A DNA stretch of 64,000 bases from Isoetes taiwanensis. Taxonomy: Eukaryota > Streptophyta > Lycopodiopsida > Isoetales > Isoetaceae. The stretch lies in the NCBI GenBank assembly GCA_021234155.1, contig JAJEKV010000040.1, positions 8,648,418-8,712,417 of the forward strand. Reading direction: 5' to 3'. Below are positions 39,601-48,190 of this stretch, one piece after another (positions within the stretch are counted from its first letter, which is position 1; each line of letters begins with the position of its first letter). The position numbers and the translations under genes were made by a program. The notes beneath the pieces were generated by a model, which made no database searches, was not told the DNA's origin, and saw only the letters and a list, made by a program, of their open reading frames with translations.

Positions 39601-39809
39601 TATAATAGATTTTTAGAGAACAATAGCTTGACAGGAGAGCTTCCATCAAATCTGAGCAAACTCGCTAATTTGCAGCGCCTGTAAGTATATATAAGATTGA
39701 CGAAGTTGCATATACATTCACATTTTAAACTCTAATTCTGCAGTGATCTCTCTTATAATCGACTATCTGGATCTTTACCTGCATGGCTCGACAATTCAAG
39801 TTTGCAAGT
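27652..39809 (+). CDS. LRR-malectin receptor-like kinase paralogue B, signal peptide and LRR exons (3' part not found)
   Basis: Divergent paralogue of the minus-strand gene. Exons: 27652-27745 (signal peptide MAMAASIFIFLLLS...), 27810-27957 (WNLSGDPC cap), 28033-28104, 28193-28264, 28354-28425, 28508-28579, 28695-28764, 28876-28947, 29033-29104, 38076-38147, 38213-38284, 38350-38421, 39609-39680, 39744-39809. Exon 28695-28764 is given to within 2 nt. Nearly all LRR exons are 72 nt and keep one phase (L codon split as TT or CT|). Each aligns with the same-numbered exon of gene A, including the odd exon ending LKALKEL versus LKALNEL. No stop was seen. The start was chosen at the Met directly before the hydrophobic stretch. 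After 39809 a good GTAAGC donor follows, but the Cys linker, malectin, transmembrane and kinase exons are not visible to 64,000. The gene has either a >24 kb intron or lost its 3' half. Confidence 0.85.
29442..29556 (+). repeat. Exact ~57 bp tandem duplication
   Basis: Two identical units (ATTCAAAGAGGCCTTGATTT...CTCAAGAGTGAAAA). The second runs into the copia LTR edge, so the unit may be a duplication at the insertion site. Confidence 0.85.
29527..29697 (-). repeat. 3' LTR of copia element 1
   Basis: On minus it begins TGTTAGCAAGCGACATGTCA, directly after a GGGGGG polypurine tract (29,698-29,703). It contains CTTATAAAGGCC, a likely TATA box, and ends near TGATTACTC (plus). The edges match the LTRs at 41.0 and 55.8 kb. 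Short for copia (~170 bp). Confidence 0.65.
30761..33180 (-). mobile_element. Ty1/copia element 1, integrase-RT-RNase H remnant
   Basis: Reading from high to low coordinate on minus: integrase end (EYISQEFQTYVYSKENHRK, then YAHSQNG) near 33,000; integrase C-terminal region (VWTKAVPAAYLYNKAPTP; WRCFDP) at 32,880-32,255; RT start (EDELSMLHKQGTWELIPK, then KYKARLVTKGFTQKEGLDYH) at 32,076-31,744; RT middle (NVLLLYGDD, with Y.DD altered) at 31,747-31,526; RNase H (FLGGNPISWGSKKQ, STIEAE) at 30,946-30,761. Copia order is kept but many frame breaks make it dead. Inserted antisense in the 9 kb intron of receptor gene B. Confidence 0.85.
33180..33560 (+). repeat. Foldback repeat F, copy 2
   Basis: Hairpin arms TTTTGGTGTGTTATGGGA and TCCCATAACACACCAAAA flank a ~60 nt loop. 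Then comes a block with ACAGTTCGTGTGTGCTTAAC and TTTCTCTTCAAAT, homologous to 3,345-3,620. It truncates the copia integrase remnant. No coding capacity seen. Confidence 0.6.
33640..33880 (+). pseudogene. AP2/ERF (DREB-like) domain fragment
   Basis: Plus-strand frame with LGSFQTVEIAAKAHDLISL, then CLKGQDA. This matches the second half of the AP2 domain (consensus WLGTF.TAE.AA.AYD.AA..L.G..A). The tryptophan before LGSF is a TAG stop. After the domain the frame seems to shift towards EYAKMHLGLPRPFN. It stops 15 bp before an LTR. It is a gene scrap caught in an intron. Confidence 0.55.
33896..34482 (-). repeat. 3' LTR of the non-autonomous element
   Basis: Left copy of the direct repeat. Outer edge TGTTACAAATGCTC; inner edge near AATATTATTCTA. 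Confidence 0.75.
34525..35100 (+). repeat. Minisatellites inside the non-autonomous element
   Basis: A ~56 bp duplication with TTCTCAAGACTGATCGTCCT at about 34,520 and 34,577. Then about six diverged ~30 bp units (CTCATTCCAACCTCTTGGAC) from 34,910 to 35,095. Confidence 0.75.
35409..35988 (-). repeat. 5' LTR of the non-autonomous element
   Basis: Right copy of the direct repeat. Edges TGTTATGAATGCTC and AATATTGTTCCA, adjoining the primer binding site at 35,394-35,408. Confidence 0.75.
35989..37900 (+). other. Intron stretch with simple repeats only
   Basis: Contains an alternating GT/GC microsatellite at 36,530-36,571 and a triple CTAGAATTCACCTG-type repeat at 37,468-37,507. No reading frame resembles a known protein. 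Confidence 0.6.
37901..37997 (-). repeat. Truncated copia LTR (U3 part)
   Basis: On minus ACGACATATCATGTGCCAC, then CTTCTATAAAGCCATG, then TTTCCTATTCA. It is collinear with the start of the LTR at 29,697 and ends abruptly inside it. It may be what remains of the 5' LTR of the copia element in this intron. Confidence 0.5.
39148..39230 (+). repeat. Three-copy ~28 bp tandem repeat
   Basis: GAGAAATGAATGTAACATAT three times in a row, in the intron before the penultimate LRR exon of receptor gene B. Confidence 0.8.
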
Positions 39810-40141
39810 GTAAGCTATGCTTCTCAAATTGCTTAGTCAATGTCAGTAACGTCCAATTTGGGTTGCATCTGAAGCAAAAGCTTCTAAAAAGGTTGGAAGT
39901 TATTTGCCTTCATATTATTAGAAATCAAACTGGTGATATTTTGTTCCTTTGCAAATTGTAAAGAAAGAGAGAAGTATTTTTTGTGTAATTGGATCAAAGA
40001 CTCTATCAATTTGTTTGTTACGAGGATACCCTATTTAAAATGCATTTACATGCCCCAGCAATAAACTTCCCTTGCTACCTGCATAAAGGCAAGACAACCA
40101 AATACTCTCAAATCTGCTACATTCAGTTTTTTTTAGTAAAG
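39810..40141 (+). other. Sequence after the last visible exon of receptor gene B
   Basis: Follows the donor at 39,810. I looked for the Cys linker and malectin exon that follow within 200-350 bp in gene A and did not find them. Confidence 0.6.
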
Positions 40142-40999
40142 GCTTCATATTTTTTTTTGAAGAACGTGTTTTACTTCATATTATACACTCAAAATATTAC
40201 AAAGTACTTCCAGAAGTAAGAAATGTCCCTGAAGCATCAATCACTTTTAGATGATCACTCCATATTGGAAGTTTAATACGATCAGGCCAATTGGAGATCT
40301 GAAAGCAATTATACAACTTCTTACGAATTTCTTGAAGTACCACCTGAGAAGAAATATGCTTATCATAAAAGACCTTTCTTCGCCTTCGCTTCCATACACT
40401 CCATATTAGCCAAGACTTTGCCATGTGAAATGCAATCCTTTTAGAAGCAGTCCACTGATTTGGATAAATACCCAAAAGAAAGTGCTGACTATCCAAAGAT
40501 ACTCCAAAAAGAGAATGCAACCAGGACCTAAGACTACTCAGCTCTGCACACAAATATAAACAATGCTCCAATGTTTCAATGCACCGCTCACACATTGGGC
40601 AAAGTGGGCTTACTCCCGCCTTAAAGCGATGAACCATCTCATTAACTCTCAAAGAGCGATGAATCACCTGCCAAAGTAGAACATTTACCTTTGGAGGATT
40701 ATATTTAGACCAAACAAGGTTCCAGATGGATTGCCATTGAGAAGGCAAAGTCTGTAAGTGCCATTTTCGAGAAGGTGATAAAGTACTTGAGGAGGTAAGC
40801 AATCTGTAGCATGAACTTACTAGCTTCTTGCCTTCTTTAATACCTTGAACAAAGTTCCAGCATCTCTGGTCACCAACCTTCTTAATTAAAGGAAGAGCAC
40901 TTGCTACATAAGCCCATATACTGATATCTTTATCCAACAACCCATATTTCTCCTGAAACCATTGCCAAGGAGTAAAGGCTTCATATTGATAAGCTTCAT
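40142..40999 (-). pseudogene. LINE 3' end with zf-RVT domain, copy B
   Basis: One open frame of 274 codons on minus. Signature: WQSIWNLVWSKYNPPKVNVL, then LWQVIHRSLRVNEMVHR, then CPMCERCIETLEHCLYLC, then FGVSLDSQHFLLGIYPNQW, then WLIWSVWKRRRRKVFYDKH. It ends in CGTTCTTCAAAAAAAA, as does copy D. It is the best preserved LINE C-terminus here; RT and endonuclease are missing (5' truncation). It abuts a copia LTR at 41,002. Confidence 0.85.
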
Positions 41000-41001
41000 A
41001 T

Positions 41002-41157
41002 TGATAACCTGAGGAAATCATGAAGAATGAATAAAAGACAAGGACGAAAATGAAATCACGTCCTAGCTCCTAGTGAGTGAACTAACTATAGTGAAGCATG
41101 ACTAAGGCATCAGTAAGAAATGGATGATTCGGCATGCACAGTCATCATACTCTAACA
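41002..41157 (-). repeat. 3' LTR of copia element 2
   Basis: Begins TGTTAGAGTATGATGAC on minus, after a GGGGGG tract (41,158-41,163), and ends with TTATCA. The inner text CCTTGTCTTTTATTCATTCT is shared with the LTR at 55.8 kb. A second GCTAACACCCCCC motif lies at 41,207, suggesting a damaged or duplicated LTR edge. Confidence 0.65.
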
Positions 41158-42437
41158 CCCCCCTATGACGTGCATGGCTGATGGCTGAAGGGGAAAAAAA
41201 GAACATGCTAACACCCCCCTTGAAATCAAATACTGTTTGTGAGATAAAACAAAATCAACCACCAGATAAGCCATGGTTGCCAAACCATGTTTTTGAACTA
41301 GATGTTTCTATCTCTGTACCATTCTCGTGCCTTCGTAATATAGACATTCAAACTACTGATATAAGGCTTTAAAAATTTATCATGTTCATAAGAAGCATCA
41401 TGAAACTTATAAATTATTAGCAAGATGTATCTTCTATAATACATATTCCTTTCTCAAAAAATATGATTTAATACCAAAGTAGAACTCATACATCTCATCT
41501 GATATTAGTGGCCATCTTCAAATCATATTAATATTGTACAAGTCCAGTGAATTATTGATTGAAGATTCAATAAACCACAAGCTATCCTGATAGACTTTCA
41601 GCAGATTGCACCATCAACTCATGATCTTTGACCATCAACTCATGGTCTTTGATAGCAATCAGACTGATGTTCACATAACTCATTGAACCCATGCGAAGTT
41701 TGAGTATCATATATCTCAATTGTAACTAAAACCTGATCTTCAAAATGCAAACACCTAGTAATGCACTGTTACCAGCTTACTTCAGCCATTGAGATTTCTG
41801 TGCATGAGATATCCTAAGCATTCAGACGAGTTACTATTTTGAACTAGTCTGCCATCATGCGAACAACCTAATTGGGATATGTAAGCATATTGGAAAAGGC
41901 AAATTTAAAATACATTGGCTAGCCTTGCTCATGATTGAAGAGAAGGTATCAACACGTGTATGAAAACCTATCCAAGGTACGTCTAAGGACAACTCTTCTC
42001 TGGCATTGTACATAGATGTTGACCAGCTCTTCTCTGACATCTGGTCCATGATGTAAGCTAAGCCAAATTGCTGTTCCATGATTCCTGTACTCTTCCCTAC
42101 TATCTGGGGCGAAGGCCATCCAAAAAAAATCTAACACAGACTCTTCCAAGACGACTTGTAATAATTATTTTGATAGAGCCTCCATTCATTTGCCAAAACT
42201 CATGTGATGTGTCATAATACATGCAAGCTTGCCTTGTATAAAACCGAGTTCATCCATTAATCTTCTCAACCACACACTTTCTTTAGCTGTTAGTGAACTT
42301 GCAATATATCCAGCTTCTGCCAAAAACATTAGCATTCATTCTGCTTCTGACTTCTGACGTCTCCATACTATTGCTCCTCCATCAAGATAAGTTACAAATC
42401 CTGAAGTTAATTTTTGTGCACTCAAGTTAATTTTGTG

Positions 42438-42520
42438 CACACTAAATAGAATTTTTGTATCACTAAACCCAATTACATTCGATGTAATTGGATTTAGTGA
42501 TACAAATTCTATTTAGTGTG
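42438..42520. repeat. Near-perfect 40 bp palindrome with 3 nt loop
   Basis: Arms 42,438-42,478 and 42,482-42,520 (GTATCACTAAACCCAATTAC against GTAATTGGATTTAGTGATAC) around TCG. One mismatch and a 2 nt gap. It interrupts copia element 2 between RT and RNase H. Confidence 0.85.
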
Positions 42521-43724
42521 CTAAATGATATGAATTTCATAACATTTAGTGCTCTAAATGGAATTCAATGCCCTTAAAATATTTTATAACATGCTTAGTT
42601 GGTTTCCAATGTATCGTTGTTGGACTGTAATACCTGCTGAGAATATTCACTATATAAGATATGTATGGTCTTGTGTTGTTTGACAAGTATAGCAAGCACC
42701 TTAAGTCTCTATAGGGGATATTTTCCATCTCAATGCATCAAGTTCAGGTTGTACATTATCTTATGTCCTGATGCGACAAGAGTTTTGGCCACTCTTGCAT
42801 CTTCCAAGTTAAATCTTTTTAACATGTTCCTAATATGCCTGCTCTAGCCCTCAAAGTCAGCATCCTGTTTTTTCTATTTTCAATTCTGAAGATTTCAATT
42901 CTATCTTGTCAAATTTATTCTTCAAGACATTTTAGCAGTGAGAAAAGCATTCAATGCTATTTGGCATCATTACACAATCAACCACATATAAGGCTATTAT
43001 GCAAAAATTCTCTCTATTTTTGTATCTATATAAATTCCCACTATTTTGCAATATTTCACAGACTTGTTATCTTAAGTATCTATCCATGCAAAGGTAGCAT
43101 TCTCTAGGTGATTGTCTAACTCCATGCATTACTCGTTTTAATTTCTAAACTGAGGTGTCATCTAGTTCATAACCTCTAGCCTGTTTCATATAGATATCCC
43201 CTTTCATTTTATCATTCAAAATTGTTGTCTTCACATCCATGTGATGCAACTTCAAATTCAAAACATTGCAACAGCTAACAAAACTCTGAGACTTGTAAGT
43301 TTGACTATAGGTAAAAATATTTCATTGCAATCGTTCCCTTTTTTTTGAGCAAAGATCTGGACTACAAATCTGGCCTTAAACCTTAATTACTTCCATCAAC
43401 ACTGGTTTTTACACTGAATATCCATTTGTTCCCAACTATGTTTTTGCATTCTGGCTTCTCAATCATCAAAAGATTCAATATCTTTAAAGGGTTTTATTTC
43501 CTCTTTTATTGCTTGTATTCATTTCTTTGTCTCAAAAGCTTCATCATATGTTCTAGAAATTAAAAAAATATTTTACAAACTTCTTTTCAAAGAAGACATT
43601 GTAGCCTAAATCAACTAGTTGACATACAAAAACCAAGTTGTTGATTAAGCTATATAGAAACACTAAACATTTTTAATATTCATAATATTTATTCAAGGTC
43701 TAATAGTTGTAACATTCCACATCC

Positions 43725-43786
43725 CTCAATAGCTTGCAATTCTCTATTTCCTACTTGGGCTTGCAATTCTCTGTTTCCTACTTGGA
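43725..43786 (+). repeat. 27 bp tandem duplication in copia element 2
   Basis: GCTTGCAATTCTCTATTTCC and its copy GCTTGCAATTCTCTGTTTCC in direct tandem, duplicating nine codons of the remnant frame. Confidence 0.8.
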
Positions 43787-44639
43787 CATGCCTTGAGTGA
43801 GCTGATGTGTGGTTTTTAAGCATATTTGTGAATTTCATTACTGATCTTTCAGTCTCACTATCAACTATAATCACAGAAGTTCTATGATTAGCTCTTGCAT
43901 CAAGATTATTTAAAGAGAAAATACAATTACCTCATCAATAATAGAATCTTCTTTATCATTTGTTTCAGTTCTCTCTTGAGTAATGTGTACACCTGCAGCA
44001 TCTCCCCATTTTCTAGCATAGTTTTGCCTTCCTCTTGACTCTCGTCCCTTGCCCCTACCTCCACTCATTGGGATAAACATCCTTTGGACTGGGATATTTG
44101 GGTGCAATATGCCCACTTCCTTTGCAATTTTAGCAGTTTAACCATTTCGAAATATGGCCACTCTCAAAGCGACCTTGTGATTCCTTCTTTCTGACAGCAT
44201 GCGATATCTCTGCAATACCTTCTTCGTTCCTCATAATTTTATTCTTTTTTATTTTGTTCAATTTTTGTCCGTAACATGTTTTGTGCTTCATCTCGAGTTT
44301 TAGCAACATTTTTAATCAAAAAAGATAGCAGACATTTGCACTTACTGATCTAGCAATAGCTAACACCAAAACATCTTCATTAAGAACAACTTCTGCTCCA
44401 TCTAGATCCGCCACAATATTGTCAAAATCATAACAATTCAGACACTTCCTTCTCATCATTGTATTTCAAATTCCTGAACTCTTTTTCTAGAACATCTATT
44501 AAGGAAGAAGTTTTATCTTTGTAACATTTTAGCATATAACACCACATCTATCTAGGGACATACCTCTAGCTTCCTTAAGTTAGAGCTATGTCCCTAGATA
44601 GTAGGGACTAATTGTTGCATTACTACTTCCTACATCTGC

Positions 44640-44712
44640 ATTAGTTGCAATGGCATCAACATTCTCGAATAAGGGCTCACATGAAAATAGACAAAAGCTC
44701 CCGACTAGGCTT
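44640..44712 (+). repeat. Dispersed ~55 bp repeat shared with 53.98 kb
   Basis: ATTCTCGAATAAGGGCTC, then CATGAAAATAGACAAAAGCT recurs almost unchanged at 53,985-54,028. Confidence 0.75.
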
Positions 44713-44751
44713 TTCATTCATCTCAACAATTTTGCTACAATGGTATAGAGT

Positions 44752-45032
44752 GGGTAGCTGCAGGGCAAAAGTATGCTAGTGGGTATCAAAAAAACGCGGC
44801 CCCAGCACTTAGATCAGCACCCTGGATGTACTATTCTATCATAGTATTCCACTTGTTATTAATTGGAGTTGTTACATATTTCTATTGATTACCTAATTAC
44901 CGTGTGCTAGTACCAGTAACACCTTAAACAAGCTGCCATATGGGGTGCTATATGAGTGCTGTCAGCATGTGTCCGGACGCCTGCTTTTGATATCCACCAG
45001 CATACTTTTGCCCTGCACATCGCAAGCTACCC
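44752..45032. mobile_element. MITE-like element B, ~40 bp inverted repeats
   Basis: Left arm GGGTAGCTGCAGGGCAAAAG...ATCAAAA, right arm TTTTGATATCC...CTTTTGCCCTGCA...AGCTACCC. The 280 bp unit is non-coding and partly palindromic further in (GGGTGCT/AGCACCC). No target duplication recognised. Confidence 0.65.
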
Positions 45033-45116
45033 AAAAAATGAAAAACATAGGGAATATCCAGTTATGACACGTGGACCCCAAATAACATTGTGTGCTACAG
45101 ATGTTGGCTAGTGTAC

Positions 45117-45190
45117 CTGCCGAGAGCTTATCATCGGGATTAAAAAACCCTGTCCTTTGGGGTTTTCGAGGAAAAACCCTAGTGATAAAA
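45117..45190 (-). repeat. R1 5' block, copy 7
   Basis: On minus: TTATCACTAGGGTTTTTCCT, CGAAAACCCC, AAAGG and GGGTTTTTTAATCCCG. Same hairpin-centred block as copies 2 and 5; no 3' block or tail. Confidence 0.65.
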
Positions 45191-45304
45191 TCTCAAGGGG
45201 CATGGACAATGCAAGGCTGCTAAATGTTCCCACAAAAAGACCCACGTTCCACTGAGAATACCGAAGTTGCGCATCACCCCTGGACCTGCACATCACCAAC
45301 CAAT

Positions 45305-45418
45305 AGAAAAAAACCTCGAAAAAGCGAGGGACTGGTCACGTGTGCCACGCGACAAAAAAATATTTACACCTCGAAAAAGCGAGGGGTTGGTCACGCGTGC
45401 CACGCGACAAAAAAATAA
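45305..45418 (+). repeat. 54 bp tandem duplication, GC-rich
   Basis: Two units: CCTCGAAAAAGCGAGGG (itself a hairpin), GGTCACGYGTGCCACGCGAC, then an A run. It lies just past R1 copy 7. Confidence 0.85.
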
Positions 45419-45721
45419 CATTTATAATAATACTAGTAAATTGTGGGCTTTACATGTGATTGTGCAGCTTTTGTGATCATTCCATGTGATTGTTCACAAA
45501 CAATGGGGTAGTAATGTGTTACCAGTAGTTGAGGAGCCCCGTAAATATCAGATGCCATTACTTTTAAACTATGGGTATATCGGGGTCTTTAACATGCTAA
45601 AACCACATCATAAAAAAAAAATGGCGTTTCTATGGACTTAATGGGTTTTTTGTGATTTACGACTGGTTCAAGCATGACCAGGTTTGATATTTATGGCGTT
45701 GGGTAGTTTGAACGTCACTAT

Positions 45722-47160
45722 TCAATATAGCCTAGTGGGTAATGGGGCTTTGGCCTCTCTTTGGCAACTCGAAAAGAGGAATTGATAAAATGAATTGCAA
45801 AAAAGAAGTACGCTTTCTAGCAAGGAGCTCTCTTTTCCTTCTTCCTCTTTCATAAGTTTATTGATAAATTCATATTTTTTTTTTTCCTCAATCAGCCCTC
45901 TGCTATGTACTTTCATATGTTGTTCTACATAATAAGGCCATCCAATCATAGAGACTCCATACACATACTCTCCATTATAGAATTCACAGAATTCCAGCCT
46001 CCATGAGTTAGAAATCTTCCTACTGCTTCATATCTAAGGATTTTTTGCTAGGGAGCTCAAGATCTGATCATCCCTTGATCTCCAATACTCTGTTTCAAGT
46101 TCTGCACATAGAAATCTGGAGCATCTGAGACAACATCTTTTTGAATGCCTGGATTAATTTATCAACTTGAAGAACAGACATGGTAGCCATGCTTCCAAAA
46201 GAGACATAACGAATAGAGGAAGGTGCCTGTTTATCTAGCTATTCAAGGCATGAAAAATCTTCCTTCAAGTTGTCAGAATTAAGTTTCAACATTTTTGCAC
46301 CATTTCCAACTTAAAGTAGTGGATCTACTGCTAGAAGGTCGGAAGATTGAAATGCAGCTCAAGTAATAGAGAAGTACATGCCAAAACCTAGCTCTGTATG
46401 CATCACAATTGTCCATACAATTAAGAATTTCAATACTGCTTTTTGCTTCAATAACACAGATGGAAGAATAAAAAAATATATTTATCTCAGAGAGACAAAC
46501 AAATATATCTATCTTAGCATGTTATAGTTCTTGCACAAGGAGAACAACTCCAATAAACCATCCCCTGTCGTGATTCACATAGTCAGTAAAATATAAGACT
46601 TGTTCTTGGCTGGAAAAGTGGTGTAAATTGGGCATATTTAAAATATGGTTCTGCAAGAAGAAATGCATCAATTAAGAACTTCACGAAAATATGATTATTA
46701 GAAAAACAATAAAATGTCATAGCATGTCCTCTCCAAATGGGTTATAAGCTTAAGCATGTTTTTTGTATTCTATCTCCTAGTATTGCAACACGGTAGAAGA
46801 TCAACAAAGCTTATTTATGCTTTACCATACATATTGAAACTATCAGATTTATTAACCTGACCAGTAATCATGTTAGCAAGACAATAATGGAACATCTATT
46901 CTCTTAGCTTTGTTTAATACTACAAGAAATTTATCGCGGCTAGATGCAAATGACACCCTTATATAGAAGATACTTGTGCAACATTGGAATGCCATGGACG
47001 CTATCTGATGCCTAAAAATGCAAGCACAGATGCTTGGTCTCACAACAAATGCAACCATACATATATTGGATTTACATTGGACGATGAAAAAAAACTTCCA
47101 GAAATTGGATTAGCACAGCATCTGCAAATGGGTCATGTTCATGTGTTCATCAGGCACAAA
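45722..47160 (-). pseudogene. Plant UDP-glycosyltransferase pseudogene
   Basis: Minus strand. From high to low: a faint N-terminal part (PWHSNVAQVSSI near 46,970); then EDFSCLE, stop, LDKQAPSSIRYVSFGSMAT at about 46,230; then the C-terminal donor-binding region GRFLTHGGWNSVNS (Cys of the HCGW motif now Gly) and YGVSMIGWPYYVEQHM at about 45,950. This is the family-1 glycosyltransferase order (PSPG box). Several stops and frameshifts; the WAPQ part is not readable. Substrate cannot be guessed. Confidence 0.75.
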
Positions 47161-47587
47161 AGGGGAATGAGACAAAGCTTGCTTTGATGATAGTGATACA
47201 TACATGTTTACCAAAAATTATGATAGATTCAAGCTTAGAAAGCAAAAATCAACCTCTTTGAGTGAGACGTTCAAGTGAAAGTAGATTTTTCATTTGATCT
47301 GGGCTTCAGAGATTCAAATAAACAGAAAATGGGCAGAAACAGAGAATTAATTATGGATTTTTCTGCCGTCGACTTTGTAGACTCAAAGCTTGCATTGCCT
47401 CGTGATGATCAGTCCTTTCTAGGTCTAAATTCCAATCCTTTGAGCAATATGTACTCTAAACCATCCCCAATCGTTGGATCCTGGTTAAGTTATATCTCAT
47501 AATCTTTGGAATATTTGTTTTCACAGAATATCCTTTGGATTATTAACAATAATCTTCGGAATATACCTTTTTAGAGAATATTTTCTG

Positions 47588-47662
47588 TGGCAAAAACACT
47601 CTGTCACTGTTCCGGACTGTGGCAAAAACACTCTGTGACTGTTCCAGCAAAACTAATGTGCT
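47588..47662 (+). repeat. 36 bp tandem duplication
   Basis: GTGGCAAAAACACTCTGTCA...CTGTTCC twice. A related pair around TCTTTGGAATAT/TCTTCGGAATAT lies just before it (47,502-47,560). Confidence 0.75.
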
Positions 47663-47784
47663 TTTCTCTTTGTTCCGGCAAACCTATCGTGCTTTGCCAT
47701 AAGCCAAAAAAAGTAAAAACTACAGCAAAAATACAGAGCAGATACGGCAAAATGGATTCAGACTGCGATTGCGACCTGGATTGT

Positions 47785-48190
47785 GCTGCTCATTTAAAAT
47801 ATGGGAGTCTTATGCAGTTGCAAAAAATAACTAGAGGCAGTAGAGAAGGCTTTGGATGAGTATGAAAGGTCTGCATGAAAGAAGGAACTAGTCCAATGCT
47901 GCATGAAGGAAGGAACCAGTGATGATATTTCTGAGATTATAGCAAGTGGACAGGTATTTCTGTGTCAAAACTTCTACAATCAGAAAAGGAGAAGCTTTTG
48001 CATATTGATGATGAACTGCATAAGCACGTCATTGGCCAAGACCCAGCCGTATAAGCAGGTGCAGAGGCTATTCAGCATTCCCATGTCGGGCTTCTTAATC
48101 CTAACTGAGCAATCGCAAGTTTTATGTTTATGGGTAAAACTGAGTTGGCCAAAGCACCTACTCCATACATGTTTAATACTGAAGATGTGC
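47785..48190 (+). pseudogene. ClpB/HSP100 chaperone fragment lacking Walker A
   Basis: Plus strand, several frames. In order: [65 protein letters not shown], stop, AEAIQHSHVGLLNPN, stop, AIASFMFMG, KTELAKA. This is the end of the middle domain and the start of the second AAA+ domain of ClpB. The five residues between FMFMG and KTELAKA that complete the Walker A loop are missing. No introns interrupt it, so it may be a processed copy or a single-exon scrap. Confidence 0.8.

Larger units (their letters stand above)
42230..44500 (-). mobile_element. Ty1/copia element 2, gag-RT-RNase H remnant without integrase
   Basis: On minus, high to low: gag zinc-knuckle region (NCKGSGHIAPKYPSPKD at about 44,120, final Cys now Tyr, one stop inside); protease/pre-integrase piece (IIVDSETERSVMKF) at 43,870; then directly the RT leader (RTYDEAFETKK) at 43,560, so the integrase is absent. 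RT follows (KWIFSVKTSVDGSN, FLPIVKLTSLRVLLAVAMF, LHHMDVKTTILNDKMKGDIY) at 43,420-43,170. RT end (IPYRDLRCLLYLSNNTRPYI) at 42,728. RNase H end (AGYIASSLTAKESVWLRRLM) at 42,290. Many stops. Likely partner LTR at 41.0 kb. Confidence 0.8.
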
